DNA of 64,000 bases from Paracoccus aurantiacus. Its GTDB lineage: Bacteria; Pseudomonadota; Alphaproteobacteria; Rhodobacterales; Rhodobacteraceae. The notes below the pieces were generated by a model, which worked only from the letters and a program-made list of their open reading frames with translations, had not been told where the DNA came from and ran no database searches. This document shows positions 9,460-17,720 of the stretch, piece after piece. Positions within the stretch are counted from its first letter, which is position 1. Every line of letters begins with the position of its first letter. The stretch covers positions 1 through 64,000 of the forward strand of contig NZ_VOPL01000001.1 of the NCBI RefSeq assembly GCF_007993065.1. The letters run 5' to 3'. Both the position numbers and the translations under genes were made by a program.

Positions 9460-9819
9460 ATGGCAATGAACAAGAGACAACTGTTCCTCAAGCGCCGCCT
9501 GCGCAACCGGAACAAACTGCGTGCGGAAGGCTCTGGCCGTCCGCGTCTGTCCGTCCACCGTTCGTCGAAGAACATCTCGGCTCAGCTGATCGACGATGCG
9601 CAGGGGGTCACCCTTGCCGCAGCATCGACGCTGGAAAAGAATCTCGGCGTGGTTGGCAAGAACAACGTCGAAGCCGCCGCAAAGGTTGGCGCGGCGATTG
9701 CGGAACGTGCGAAAAAAGCCGGTGTCGAAGAAGTCGTCTTCGACCGTGGCGGCTTCCTGTTCCACGGCAAGGTGAAAGCCCTGGCCGATGCAGCCCGCGA
9801 AGGCGGTCTGAAGTTCTAA
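9460..9819 (+). CDS. rplR: 50S ribosomal protein L18
   Basis: L18 bridges 5S rRNA to the 50S subunit. The 119-residue product begins [20 protein letters not shown] and has the [20 protein letters not shown] and [20 protein letters not shown] blocks. A 147-base gap containing a hairpin (9856-9876) follows before rpsE, which is longer than usual. Confidence 0.96.
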   Translation: MAMNKRQLFLKRRLRNRNKLRAEGSGRPRLSVHRSSKNISAQLIDDAQGVTLAAASTLEKNLGVVGKNNVEAAAKVGAAIAERAKKAGVEEVVFDRGGFLFHGKVKALADAAREGGLKF

Positions 9820-9855
9820 GACCCGTCCGCGCATGCGGGCAAACCGAAAAAGCGA

Positions 9856-9876
9856 GGACGGCCGTGCTGGCCGTCC
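9856..9876 (+). promoter_or_regulatory. Hairpin between rplR and rpsE
   Basis: GGACGGCC (9856-9863) pairs perfectly with GGCCGTCC (9869-9876) around GTGCT. There is no following U-run, so a terminator is unlikely; RNA processing or protein binding is possible. Confidence 0.4.
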
Positions 9877-9966
9877 CGATGATCCGGGGGCAGGGGGCCT
9901 TTGCTGGCCTGCCCACCTGGATTGATATTGTCGGCGCAAAGCGCGCCACCATTGAAAGGATGCCTT

Positions 9967-10560
9967 ATGGCAGAACGTGATAACCGTCGGGGCCGCCGCG
10001 AAGATCGTGACGAAACCCCGGAATTCCAGGATCGTCTGGTCGCGATCAACCGTGTGTCGAAAACCGTCAAGGGTGGTAAGCGCTTCGGCTTCGCAGCCCT
10101 CGTCGTTGTCGGCGATCAGCGCGGCCGTGTCGGCTTTGGCAAGGGCAAGGCCAAGGAAGTGCCGGAAGCGATCCGCAAGGCCACCGAACAAGCCAAGCGC
10201 CAGATGGTCCGCGTACCGCTGCGCGATGGCCGCACGCTCCACCACGACATCGAAGGCCGCCACGGTGCTGGCCGCGTCGTGATGCGCACCGCCGTTCCGG
10301 GTACCGGGATCATCGCCGGTGGTCCGATGCGCGCCGTATTCGAAATGCTGGGCGTTCAGGACGTTGTTGCGAAGTCGCTCGGTTCGCAGAACCCCTATAA
10401 CATGATCCGCGCCACGCTGGCGGGCCTGAAGGCAGAAGCCTCGCCCCGTTCGGTCGCGCAACGTCGTGGCAAGAAAGTCGCCGACATCCTGCCGTCGCAG
10501 GAAAAGGCACCCGAAGCCACCGTTGGCACCGACGCCACCGTCACCTCGGCTGAAGCGTAA
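9967..10560 (+). CDS. rpsE: 30S ribosomal protein S5
   Basis: S5 takes part in mRNA helicase activity and decoding fidelity. The 197-residue protein starts [20 protein letters not shown], with the S5 double-stranded-RNA-binding signature [20 protein letters not shown] followed by [17 protein letters not shown]. The ATG at 9967 follows GAAAGGA; in-frame codons upstream to 9901 have no site. rpmD begins 11 bases later. Confidence 0.96.
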   Translation: MAERDNRRGRREDRDETPEFQDRLVAINRVSKTVKGGKRFGFAALVVVGDQRGRVGFGKGKAKEVPEAIRKATEQAKRQMVRVPLRDGRTLHHDIEGRHGAGRVVMRTAVPGTGIIAGGPMRAVFEMLGVQDVVAKSLGSQNPYNMIRATLAGLKAEASPRSVAQRRGKKVADILPSQEKAPEATVGTDATVTSAEA

Positions 10561-10571
10561 GGAGAGGCAGA

Positions 10572-10760
10572 ATGGCTAAAACCATCGTCGTCAAGCAGAT
10601 CGGCTCACCGATCCGCCGCCCCGCCATCCAGCGCGAAACGCTGAAAGGCCTGGGCCTGAACAAGATGCACCGCACGCGCGAGCTGGAAGACACCCCGGCC
10701 GTTCGCGGCATGGTCGCGAAGATCCCGCATCTCGCGGTGATCATCGAAGAAAAGAACTGA
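10572..10760 (+). CDS. rpmD: 50S ribosomal protein L30
   Basis: L30 is a small 50S protein that is absent in some bacteria. The 62-residue product has the motif [30 protein letters not shown] precedes the ATG. A full terminator follows within 30 bases, which separates it from rplO. Confidence 0.96.
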   Translation: MAKTIVVKQIGSPIRRPAIQRETLKGLGLNKMHRTRELEDTPAVRGMVAKIPHLAVIIEEKN

Positions 10761-10766
10761 GATCAG

Positions 10767-10793
10767 GGCCGGGGAAACCCGGCCTTTTCTTTT
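10767..10793 (+). terminator. Terminator after rpmD
   Basis: GGCCGGG (10767-10773) pairs with CCCGGCC (10778-10784) across a GAAA tetraloop and is followed directly by TTTTCTTTT. This is a textbook rho-independent terminator inside what is usually one spc operon. Confidence 0.85.
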
Positions 10794-11365
10794 GCTGGGC
10801 GGTCCGCCGTGCGAGACAAAAGCGGCGGCTCGTCCCGTCATGCAAGACCGGCGAAGTCGTGCAAGACGGGCGAAATCGTCAATCGACTACTGTTTGCGCA
10901 AGTCTGGGCACACCGTTCCGGCGGAAAGCCGGATCGGCCAAGGACATTACTCGTCAACGATAACGCGACACCAGCTAAACCACGGACACTTAACGCATCC
11001 AGGACCGACCCGGTGGGATCGCCCAAAACGCCGGTGTCTGCGCTGAAACGGGCATGGCCCGCCGGATCGTCCCTTACGTCAGCATCTTAGCGGTTTGGCA
11101 ATCCGCAGGTTTTCAGACGCCCGATGTATACGGTCGAAACATTGATTCGGCAAGAATCCGCCGATCGTTTTAATTGCTGACGTGGCGTCAACCCGCGACC
11201 AGGGCAGGGGAATGATCTGTGGTCTTGGCCGTCGGGCGATGCTTGACCTGTCGCAGCTTTCCCGATAGGTGACGCCGGTGCCTTCGGGTACTGATTCAAC
11301 AAGCAAGAAATGCCGTGTCCGCCCCCTTCGCTTCATGGGGCGCTTCCGGCTTAAGGAGAAGCGAT
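10794..11365 (+). other. Long non-coding gap between rpmD and rplO
   Basis: About 570 bases without a believable gene. Two plus-strand open frames (10792-11046 and 10809-11090) have low-complexity Arg/Ser/Pro products, no ribosome site and no family look. The gap holds an imperfect 19-base tandem repeat (10842-10879), small inverted repeats such as TGACG-TGG-CGTCA, and a weak promoter candidate: TTGACC at 11243-11248 with TAGGTG at 11266-11271. A regulatory RNA or a decayed gene cannot be excluded. Confidence 0.6.
10842..10879 (+). repeat. Two-copy 19-base tandem repeat
   Basis: Copies at 10842-10860 and 10861-10879 both begin GCAAGAC and end TCGT; they match at 17 of 19 positions. There are only two adjacent copies and no spacer, so this is not a CRISPR. 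Confidence 0.7.
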
Positions 11366-11851
11366 ATGAAACTGCATGAAATCCGCGACAATGAAGGCGC
11401 GAACCGCAAGAAAAAGCGCGTGGCACGTGGCCCGGGTTCCGGCAAGGGCAAGACTGCCGGCCGTGGTATCAAGGGTCAGACCTCGCGTTCGGGCGTCGCG
11501 CTGAACGGTTACGAAGGCGGCCAGATGCCGCTGTACCGCCGCCTGCCGAAGCGTGGCTTCACCGCACCGAACGCCAGAAAATACGCCGTCGTCAATCTGG
11601 GTCAGATCCAGTCCTTTATCGACGCCGGCAAGCTGGATGCCAAGAAAGCCGTTTCGGAAGACGCTCTGGTCGAAGCAGGCCTTATCCGCCGCAAGCTGGA
11701 CGGTGTGCGTGTTCTGGGCAAGGGCGATCTGAAAGCCAAGCTGGACCTCACCGTCGCAGGCGCGTCGAAATCCGCTGTTGAGGCTATCGAGAAAGCCGGT
11801 GGAAAGATCACCCTGACCGCCCCGGTGCGGGAAGAAGCCGCGGCCGAGTGA
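11366..11851 (+). CDS. rplO: 50S ribosomal protein L15
   Basis: L15 is a late-assembly 50S protein. The 161-residue product begins [20 protein letters not shown] and has the glycine-rich [17 protein letters not shown] and [16 protein letters not shown] motifs. AAGGAG lies eight bases before the ATG; a longer in-frame start at 11315 lacks support. It opens a new unit, rplO-secY-adk, downstream of the rpmD terminator. Confidence 0.96.
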   Translation: MKLHEIRDNEGANRKKKRVARGPGSGKGKTAGRGIKGQTSRSGVALNGYEGGQMPLYRRLPKRGFTAPNARKYAVVNLGQIQSFIDAGKLDAKKAVSEDALVEAGLIRRKLDGVRVLGKGDLKAKLDLTVAGASKSAVEAIEKAGGKITLTAPVREEAAAE

Positions 11852-11862
11852 TTGTGCTTGTG

Positions 11863-11880
11863 AGGGGACGCCCGTCCCCT
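11863..11880 (+). promoter_or_regulatory. Hairpin between rplO and secY
   Basis: AGGGGAC (11863-11869) pairs perfectly with GTCCCCT (11874-11880) around GCCC. TACATAC follows rather than a U-run, so it is more likely a leader or processing structure than a terminator. Confidence 0.4.
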
Positions 11881-11971
11881 TACATACAGCACCGAGTTTC
11901 CTAAGCGCCGCGGGATCTCAGCCGGATCCGGCGGCGCTGTCATGATACGACCCGCGAATTTGGGGGCAAAT

Positions 11972-13342
11972 ATGGCGTCAGCCGCAGAACAGATGGCCGC
12001 AAACCTCTCTTGGGGGGCTTTGGGCAAGGCCACGGAACTACGTCAGCGAATCTGGTTCACCCTTGGTCTGCTGATTATCTATCGCCTCGGCACCTATATC
12101 CCGGTCCCCGGCATCGACGGCGTTGCCTTGCGCAACTTCATGGAGCAGGCGCAATCGGGCATTGGCGGCATCCTGTCGATGTTCACCGGCGGCGCGCTTG
12201 GCCGCATGGGTGTCTTTGCGCTTGGCATCATGCCCTATATCTCTGCCTCGATCATCGTGCAGCTTCTGGCATCAATGGTGCCGGCGCTGGAGCAGCTGAA
12301 GAAAGAGGGCGAGCAGGGGCGCAAGAAGATCAACCAGTACACGCGCTATGCGACCGTTGCACTGGCGCTGTTCCAGGCCTTCGGTCTTGCAAAATCGCTG
12401 GAAGCGGGCGGTCTGGCCCATGATCCCGGCGTGTTCTTCGAGGCAAGCGTGGTGATCACGCTGGTTGGCGGCACCATGTTCCTGATGTGGCTGGGCGAAC
12501 AGATCACCGCGCGCGGCATCGGCAACGGCATCTCTCTGATTATCTTCGTGGGGATCGTCGCGGAAATCCCCGGCGCGCTGGCGCAGTTCTTCAGTCAGGG
12601 CCGCTCGGGCGCGATCTCGACGCCGGTCATTATCGGCGTGATCGTCATGGTGATTGCGGTGATTGCCTTCGTGGTGTTCATGGAACGCGCGCTCCGCAAG
12701 ATCCACATCCAGTATCCGCGCCGTCAGGTTGGCATGAAGGTCTACGACGGCCAGTCCTCGCACCTGCCGATCAAGGTCAACCCGGCCGGCGTGATCCCGG
12801 CGATCTTCGCCAGCTCGCTGCTGCTGCTGCCGATCACGATCTCGACCTTCTCGGGCAACCAGACCGGGCCGATCATGTCGCGCGTTCTGGCCTATTTCGG
12901 CCCCGGACAGCCGCTTTACCTGATCTTCTTCGCGGCGATGATCGTGTTTTTCGCCTATTTCTATACCCAGAACGTCGCCTTCAAATCCGACGATGTGGCC
13001 GACAACCTGAAAAATCAGGGCGGCTTCATTCCAGGCATCCGTCCGGGCAAGCGGACGGAGGAATATCTCGACTATGTGGTGAACCGGGTGCTGGTGATCG
13101 GCTCTGCCTATCTCGCCGCCGTCTGCCTTCTGCCCGAGGTGATACGCAGTCAGCTTTCCGTGCCGTTCTATTTCGGCGGCACCTCGGTTCTGATCGTCGT
13201 GTCGGTGGTGATGGACACGATCAATCAGGTGCAAAGCCACTTGCTTGCGCATCAATATGAAGGTCTGATCGAAAAGTCCCAGCTGCGCGGCAAGCGCAAG
13301 CCGGGCACCACAAAACCACGCAAGGCCCCGGCGCGCCGCTGA
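11972..13342 (+). CDS. secY: Preprotein translocase subunit SecY
   Basis: SecY is the channel of the Sec translocon in the inner membrane. The 456-residue protein has the expected ten membrane segments and the signatures PVPGIDGVAL and MLGLG-equivalent FMWLGEQITARGIGNGIS..., with a basic C-terminal tail ending RKAPARR. The ATG at 11972 follows GGGGGCAAAT; an upstream in-frame ATG at 11942 would add ten unlikely residues. adk lies 39 bases downstream, the usual neighbour. Confidence 0.96.
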   Translation: MASAAEQMAANLSWGALGKATELRQRIWFTLGLLIIYRLGTYIPVPGIDGVALRNFMEQAQSGIGGILSMFTGGALGRMGVFALGIMPYISASIIVQLLASMVPALEQLKKEGEQGRKKINQYTRYATVALALFQAFGLAKSLEAGGLAHDPGVFFEASVVITLVGGTMFLMWLGEQITARGIGNGISLIIFVGIVAEIPGALAQFFSQGRSGAISTPVIIGVIVMVIAVIAFVVFMERALRKIHIQYPRRQVGMKVYDGQSSHLPIKVNPAGVIPAIFASSLLLLPITISTFSGNQTGPIMSRVLAYFGPGQPLYLIFFAAMIVFFAYFYTQNVAFKSDDVADNLKNQGGFIPGIRPGKRTEEYLDYVVNRVLVIGSAYLAAVCLLPEVIRSQLSVPFYFGGTSVLIVVSVVMDTINQVQSHLLAHQYEGLIEKSQLRGKRKPGTTKPRKAPARR

Positions 13343-13381
13343 CGCGCCGGTCACTCACGACAAAAAAGGGAAGAGGGACCC

Positions 13382-14035
13382 ATGACCGTGAACATCATCC
13401 TTCTGGGGCCTCCGGGCGCGGGTAAGGGAACGCAGGCCCGCCGCCTGGTCGACGAACGGGGACTTGTCCAGCTCTCCACCGGGGACATGCTGCGCGAAGC
13501 GCGCTCCTCGGGGACCGAGATGGGCAATGTTGTCGCCGAGGTGATGGACAAGGGGCAGCTTGTCACGGACGAGATCGTGATCGGTCTGATCCGTGAAAAG
13601 CTGGAAGGGTCGGACGCGCCGGGCTTCATCTTCGACGGCTTCCCGCGCACGCTGGCACAGGCCGACGCGCTTGGCGAATTGCTGGACGGGATGGGCCAGA
13701 AGGTTGATGGCGTGGTCGAGATGCGGGTCGATGATGACGCGCTCGTCGAGCGGATCTCGGGGCGGTATACCTGCGGCAATTGCGGCGAGGTCTATCATGA
13801 CAGCACCAAGCCCACGAAAGTCGAAGGCGTCTGCGATGTCTGCGGTTCGACCGATCTGCGCCGCCGCGCCGATGACAATGCGGAAAGCCTGAAGACCCGG
13901 CTTCTGGAATATTACAAGAAGACCTCGCCTCTGATCGGCTATTACTATGCCAAGGGCACCCTGCACCCCGTCGACGGCATGGCCGCAGTTGACACGGTCG
14001 CGGGCGAAATGGCGGGCGTGCTGGATCGTTTGTGA
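13382..14035 (+). CDS. adk: Adenylate kinase, zinc-type LID
   Basis: The enzyme interconverts ATP plus AMP with two ADP in the cytosol. The 217-residue protein has the P-loop [10 protein letters not shown] (residues 9-18), the [11 protein letters not shown] motif and a long LID domain with four cysteines (CGNCGE and CDVCGS), the zinc-binding arrangement. GGGAAGAGGGACC precedes the ATG. It closes the rplO-secY-adk group. Confidence 0.96.
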   Translation: MTVNIILLGPPGAGKGTQARRLVDERGLVQLSTGDMLREARSSGTEMGNVVAEVMDKGQLVTDEIVIGLIREKLEGSDAPGFIFDGFPRTLAQADALGELLDGMGQKVDGVVEMRVDDDALVERISGRYTCGNCGEVYHDSTKPTKVEGVCDVCGSTDLRRRADDNAESLKTRLLEYYKKTSPLIGYYYAKGTLHPVDGMAAVDTVAGEMAGVLDRL

Positions 14036-14045
14036 TCCTCGACTT

Positions 14046-14077
14046 ACGCGGGGTCTGACCTGTGTCTGCCCCCGCGT
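14046..14077 (+). terminator. Weak terminator-like hairpin after adk
   Basis: ACGCGGGG (14046-14053) pairs with CCCCGCGT (14070-14077), leaving a 16-base loop. No U-run follows, so if it stops transcription it probably needs help from Rho. Confidence 0.35.
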
Positions 14078-14141
14078 CAGGGCTCGCGCGTCCCCGCCAG
14101 CCTGGATCCCCCGGCTTCTGCGCGAATGCGGGCTGCGGCGG

Positions 14142-14170
14142 TTGACAAGTCGTTAAATCGACACTACGTC
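14142..14170 (+). promoter_or_regulatory. Possible rpsM promoter
   Basis: A perfect TTGACA (14142-14147) is followed after 17 bases by TACGTC (14165-14170), a poor -10. It lies 125 bases before rpsM, upstream of the two leader hairpins. Confidence 0.35.
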
Positions 14171-14213
14171 ACGGCATCCCGCAAGGGGAATCACCATTCC
14201 GGTGAACTGATAT

Positions 14214-14273
14214 GGCCCGAAAGCCGTCTTTCGGGCCTTCGGTTGTGAAAAAAGGTTCCGGTGCTACGGAACC
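14214..14273 (+). promoter_or_regulatory. Two tandem hairpins in the rpsM leader
   Basis: First hairpin: GGCCCGAAAG (14214-14223) with CTTTCGGGCC (14228-14237), ten perfect pairs around CCGT. Second hairpin: GGTTCCG (14254-14260) with CGGAACC (14267-14273) around GTGCTA. They sit just before the rpsM ribosome site (GAAGAGGA, 14281-14288). This would suit autoregulation of the alpha operon, but that role is only inferred. Confidence 0.5.
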
Positions 14274-14294
14274 GCAACATGAAGAGGAAAACGC

Positions 14295-14663
14295 GTGGCT
14301 CGTATTGCTGGCGTCAATATTCCGACGGGGAAACGTGTCCCCATCGCACTGACTTACATCCACGGAATCGGTCCGCATTTCGCTGGCCAGATCATTGAAG
14401 CCGTCGGGATCGACCCGGCGCGCCGCGTCAATGAACTGAGCGATGCGGAAGTTCTGCAGATCCGTGAATATATCGACGCGAACCTGACCGTCGAAGGCGA
14501 CCTGCGTCGCGAAAACCAGATGAACATCAAGCGTCTGATGGACCTGGGTTCGTATCGTGGTCTGCGCCACCGTCGCGGCCTGCCGGTCCGCGGTCAGCGC
14601 ACCCACACCAATGCCCGCACCCGCAAGGGCCCGGCGAAACCGATCGCCGGCAAGAAGAAGTAA
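14295..14663 (+). CDS. rpsM: 30S ribosomal protein S13 (GTG start)
   Basis: S13 contacts the P-site tRNA and bridges to the 50S subunit. The 122-residue product reads [20 protein letters not shown] from a GTG codon, supported by GAAGAGGA six bases upstream, and ends with the signature [20 protein letters not shown]. It opens the alpha-operon group rpsM-rpsK-rpoA-rplQ. Neither rpmJ nor rpsD is present in this group. Confidence 0.96.
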   Translation: MARIAGVNIPTGKRVPIALTYIHGIGPHFAGQIIEAVGIDPARRVNELSDAEVLQIREYIDANLTVEGDLRRENQMNIKRLMDLGSYRGLRHRRGLPVRGQRTHTNARTRKGPAKPIAGKKK

Positions 14664-14675
14664 GGAGGCAGGCAA

Positions 14676-15065
14676 ATGGCTCGTGACAAGGTGCGCACCA
14701 AGCGCAAGGAACGCAAGAACATCGCCACTGGCGTGGCGCATGTGAACAGCTCGTTCAACAACACCAAGATCCTGATCTCGGACGTGCAGGGTAACGCGAT
14801 CTCGTGGTCGTCGGCTGGCACGATGGGCTTCAAGGGTTCGCGCAAATCGACCCCTTACGCCGCCCAGATGGCCGCAGAAGATGCCGGCAAGAAGGCGCAG
14901 GAACACGGCGTCCGCACGCTGGAAGTCGAAGTTCAGGGCCCCGGCTCTGGCCGTGAATCGGCGCTTCGTGCGCTGGCTGCTGTCGGCTTCAACATCACCG
15001 CGATCCGCGATGTGACCCCGATTGCCCATAACGGCTGCCGTCCGCCCAAGCGCCGCCGCGTCTGA
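14676..15065 (+). CDS. rpsK: 30S ribosomal protein S11
   Basis: S11 lies on the 30S platform by the mRNA exit. The 129-residue protein has the family stretches [20 protein letters not shown] and, at the end, [23 protein letters not shown] precedes the ATG. A hairpin with a U-run lies between it and rpoA. Confidence 0.97.
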   Translation: MARDKVRTKRKERKNIATGVAHVNSSFNNTKILISDVQGNAISWSSAGTMGFKGSRKSTPYAAQMAAEDAGKKAQEHGVRTLEVEVQGPGSGRESALRALAAVGFNITAIRDVTPIAHNGCRPPKRRRV

Positions 15066-15079
15066 TCGGACCTGATTTT

Positions 15080-15118
15080 CCCGTTTGCGCAGCCTCGCGG
15101 CTGCGCTGGCGGGTCTTT
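15080..15118 (+). terminator. Partial terminator between rpsK and rpoA
   Basis: GCGCAGCC (15087-15094) pairs with GGCTGCGC (15099-15106) across TCGC. An outer CCCG/CGGG extension (15080-15083, 15110-15113) leads straight into TCTTTT. Because rpoA must be made, this probably only reduces read-through or coexists with a local promoter. Confidence 0.55.
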
Positions 15119-15183
15119 TCGCATTTCACCTCGGGCGTTCCGATTGCTGGTCATGGGATCGGAACAAGTATGGAGGCAAACGC

Positions 15184-16200
15184 ATGATCCACAAGAACTG
15201 GGCCGAATTGATCAAGCCCGCGCAGCTTGACGTGAAGACCGGCGCCGACGCGACGCGCAGCGCCACCGTTACGGCTGAACCGCTGGAGCGCGGCTTTGGT
15301 CTGACCCTCGGCAACGCGCTGCGCCGCGTGCTGCTGTCCTCGCTTCAGGGCGCGGCCATCACCTCTGTGCAGATCGACAACGTTCTGCACGAATTTTCGT
15401 CCGTCGCCGGCGTCCGTGAAGACGTGACCGACATTGTCCTGAACCTGAAGGGCGTGACCCTGAAGATGGATGTCGAAGGCACCAAACGCCTGACGCTGTC
15501 GGCCAAAGGTCCGGGCGAGGTCAAGGCCAGCGACATTCAGGAAACCGCGGGCATCACGATCCTGAACCGCGACCACGTCATCTGCCATCTGGATGACGGT
15601 GCGGATCTGAACATGGAACTGACGGTCGCGACCGGCAAGGGCTATGTCGCCGCGGACAAGAACCGTCCCGAAGATGCGCCCATCGGCCTGATCCCGATCG
15701 ACGCGATCTTCTCGCCGGTCAAGCGGGTCAGCTACGAAGTCACTCCGACCCGCGAAGGTCAGGTTCTCGACTATGACAAGCTGACCATGAAGGTCGAAAC
15801 CGACGGCTCGCTGACCCCCGAGGACGCCGTGGCTTACGCTGCGCGCATCCTGCAGGATCAGCTGTCTGTCTTCGTCAACTTCGACGAGCCGGAAGCGGCC
15901 CGTGCGCAAAGCGACGACGACGGTCTGGAATTCGATCCGCGTCTGCTGAAGAAGGTGGACGAGCTGGAACTGTCGGTGCGTTCGGCAAACTGCCTGAAGA
16001 ACGACAATATCGTCTATATCGGCGATCTGATCCAGAAAACCGAAGCCGAGATGCTGCGCACCCCGAACTTCGGCCGCAAGTCGCTGAACGAGATCAAGGA
16101 AGTGCTTTCGGGAATGGGCCTGCATCTGGGCATGGACGTCGTGGACTGGCCGCCGGAAAACATCGAAGATCTGGCCAAGCGTTTCGACGACCAGTTCTAA
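15184..16200 (+). CDS. rpoA: RNA polymerase alpha subunit
   Basis: Alpha dimerises to start RNA polymerase assembly and contacts UP elements and activators. The 338-residue protein has the N-terminal assembly domain ([20 protein letters not shown] near residue 45) and the C-terminal domain from about 255 ([20 protein letters not shown], then [17 protein letters not shown]). The ATG at 15184 follows TGGAGGCAAACGC; codons upstream to 15085 lie in the hairpin region and are rejected. Confidence 0.97.
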   Translation: MIHKNWAELIKPAQLDVKTGADATRSATVTAEPLERGFGLTLGNALRRVLLSSLQGAAITSVQIDNVLHEFSSVAGVREDVTDIVLNLKGVTLKMDVEGTKRLTLSAKGPGEVKASDIQETAGITILNRDHVICHLDDGADLNMELTVATGKGYVAADKNRPEDAPIGLIPIDAIFSPVKRVSYEVTPTREGQVLDYDKLTMKVETDGSLTPEDAVAYAARILQDQLSVFVNFDEPEAARAQSDDDGLEFDPRLLKKVDELELSVRSANCLKNDNIVYIGDLIQKTEAEMLRTPNFGRKSLNEIKEVLSGMGLHLGMDVVDWPPENIEDLAKRFDDQF

Positions 16201-16206
16201 GGACTA

Positions 16207-16269
16207 CCGGGGGCACCATACGCCCTGTGTACAGGTTGTGTACGTTCGGTGTACACATGGTGCCCCCGG
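16207..16269 (+). repeat. 13-bp inverted repeat enclosing 11-bp-spaced GTGTAC repeats
   Basis: CCGGGGGCACCAT (16207-16219) is perfectly complementary to 16257-16269. The 37-base interior holds GTGTAC at 16227, 16238 and 16249, exactly 11 bases apart; the first copy can also pair with GTACAC at 16251-16256. The element lies between rpoA and rplQ with no U-run. Arm length and helical phasing look functional: an RNA leader or a protein-binding site. Confidence 0.75.
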
Positions 16270-16355
16270 AACGACTGGGCATTCCGCCCCAAGGAGAGCG
16301 GCCCGCACGCATGGGCTGCCAGACAAAGCAAAAGACGTAAAAACGGAGAATTATC

Positions 16356-16775
16356 ATGCGTCACGCACGTGGCTATCGCCGCCTCAACCGTACCCACGAA
16401 CACCGCAAGGCGCTGTTCGCCAACATGGCCGGCTCGCTGATCGAACACGAACAGATCAAGACGACCCTGCCGAAAGCCAAGGAACTGCGTCCGATCGTTG
16501 AAAAGCTGATTACGCTGGCCAAGCGCGGCGATCTGCATGCCCGCCGTCAGGCTGCATCGCAACTGAAGCAGGACCAGCACGTCGCCAAGCTGTTCGAGGT
16601 TCTGGGCGAGCGTTACAAGGACCGTCAGGGCGGCTATGTCCGCGTTCTGAAAGCCGGTTTCCGCTATGGCGACATGGCACCGATGGCGATCATCGAACTG
16701 GTCGACCGCGACACCGCCGCCAAAGGCGCTGCCGATCGCGAGCGTCTGGACGCCGAAGAAGCGGCTGAAGACTGA
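16356..16775 (+). CDS. rplQ: 50S ribosomal protein L17
   Basis: L17 lies near the tunnel exit on the 50S surface. The 139-residue product begins [20 protein letters not shown] and has the signature [33 protein letters not shown] precedes the ATG. Its tail is acidic ([11 protein letters not shown]). It is the last gene of the ribosomal cluster and is followed by a strong terminator. Confidence 0.97.
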   Translation: MRHARGYRRLNRTHEHRKALFANMAGSLIEHEQIKTTLPKAKELRPIVEKLITLAKRGDLHARRQAASQLKQDQHVAKLFEVLGERYKDRQGGYVRVLKAGFRYGDMAPMAIIELVDRDTAAKGAADRERLDAEEAAED

Positions 16776-16799
16776 GCCTTTCGGCACCGAAGTGATTCG

Positions 16800-16828
16800 C
16801 CCCGCAACGCCCGTCGTTGCGGGGTTTT
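16800..16828 (+). terminator. Terminator ending the ribosomal cluster
   Basis: CCCCGCAACG (16800-16809) pairs perfectly with CGTTGCGGGG (16815-16824) around CCCGT and is followed directly by TTTT. Confidence 0.88.
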
Positions 16829-16890
16829 CGCATTCTCCGTCTTGCGTTCCGCCAAGTGATTCTTTTGGAATCGAGGCCGGAAATGCCGCA

Positions 16891-16912
16891 AAACCACACA
16901 AAATCGTGGTTT
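16891..16912 (+). promoter_or_regulatory. Palindrome upstream of luxR
   Basis: AAACCAC (16891-16897) and GTGGTTT (16906-16912) form a 22-base inverted repeat with an 8-base centre, followed at once by GTTAACC. Size and symmetry fit an operator for a dimeric regulator such as the adjacent LuxR protein. No match to a known lux box is claimed. Confidence 0.4.
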
Positions 16913-17005
16913 GTTAACCAGTTCTTGAGGGGTTCGTCCAAGAAAAGGCTACATCTTGTGATTGAACTGAATGATTCCGCTTCACTTGGGGGAGGAAACA
17001 AGCCA

Positions 17006-17038
17006 ATGTCAATTTCAACCGCAATTGAGACAAATTGA
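17006..17038 (+). CDS. Ten-residue leader peptide, in frame with luxR
   Basis: An ATG at 17006 with a strong GGGGGAGGA site (16988-16996) reads MSISTAIETN and stops at TGA (17036-17038). The same frame resumes Leu-Lys-Ile-Gln and then the ATG at 17051 taken as the luxR start, which has no ribosome site of its own. It may be a leader peptide whose translation feeds re-initiation, or the true luxR start cut off by a nonsense mutation or sequencing error. A 20-base inverted repeat (TCAATT...AATTGA, 17009-17028) lies inside it. Confidence 0.45.
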   Translation: MSISTAIETN

Positions 17039-17050
17039 CTAAAAATACAG

Positions 17051-17662
17051 ATGTCAGCACGCGCAGAGATAAACGCCATCCTCAGCAAGCTCAATCCGCT
17101 TGCACCCAAAGGATATTTCATCGGGCTGCATATCCGGTTCGCAGCCCCGATCATGCAGTTCCAGACCTATTCGAAAGAGTGGGCGGATCATTACTCGACA
17201 AAGGCTTACGCCTTGCGAGACCCGATGATCGCCTGGGGTTTTTCTACGAATGGCGCGGTCAGGTGGTCCGCCGTGCCGGTGCCCGATCCGTTTAACATTC
17301 TTGGCGACGCCGCATCCTTCGGCATGAAGTATGGCGTAGCCATTTCGCACGGTCCCATCAGCTCGCGAACGATCGCAGGGCTGACGCGCGCCGACCGTGA
17401 GTACACCGATTCCGAGATCGAACAGATCTCGAAACAGATCCGACTGCTCCACGAACTCACGGAGCCGCCGGAGAGCCTGACAAAGGCTCAGATCGAGGCC
17501 CTTCGGTGTATCGCGGAGGGTGACCGTCATGCAGCAGCGGCTGCCAAACTTGGAATCACTGAAAGCGCCTTCAAGGCCCGGCTCATCTCGGCGCGCGAGA
17601 GGCTGATGGCCCGGACCACTGCGGAAGCGCTCCAAAGGGCCAAGGAATACCGTCTGCTGTAG
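17051..17662 (+). CDS. LuxR-family quorum-sensing regulator
   Basis: This would bind an acyl-homoserine lactone and switch genes on or off in the cytosol. The 203-residue protein has an N-terminal autoinducer-binding-like domain (SKEWADHYSTKAYALRDPMI, about residues 41-60) and a C-terminal LuxR helix-turn-helix from about 140 (LTKAQIEALRCIAEGDRHAA and LGITESAFKARL). It is followed 58 bases later by the luxI homologue. It has no ribosome site at this ATG; the nearest lies before the ten-codon in-frame leader at 17006. At 203 residues it is shorter than the usual 235-250, which also hints at a missing start. Confidence 0.85.
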   Translation: MSARAEINAILSKLNPLAPKGYFIGLHIRFAAPIMQFQTYSKEWADHYSTKAYALRDPMIAWGFSTNGAVRWSAVPVPDPFNILGDAASFGMKYGVAISHGPISSRTIAGLTRADREYTDSEIEQISKQIRLLHELTEPPESLTKAQIEALRCIAEGDRHAAAAAKLGITESAFKARLISARERLMARTTAEALQRAKEYRLL

Positions 17663-17684
17663 GGCGCCGCCCGACTTCCGCCCA

Positions 17685-17712
17685 CCTGGGGGCCTGCCCT
17701 CAATCCCAGGAG
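17685..17712 (+). promoter_or_regulatory. Possible hairpin covering the luxI ribosome site
   Basis: CCTGGG (17685-17690) can pair with CCCAGG (17705-17710), whose AGG belongs to the AGGAG ribosome site (17708-17712) of the luxI homologue. With six pairs and a 14-base loop it is weak, so translational control is only a suggestion. Confidence 0.25.
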
Positions 17713-17720
17713 AACAGACT

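Noticed and set aside
10842..10879. CRISPR array
   Set aside because: Only two directly adjacent 19-base copies without spacers and no cas genes anywhere in the window.
10809..11090. Small plus-strand open frame in the rpmD-rplO gap
   Set aside because: No ribosome site, Ser/Arg/Pro-rich composition, and an overlapping frame equally open.
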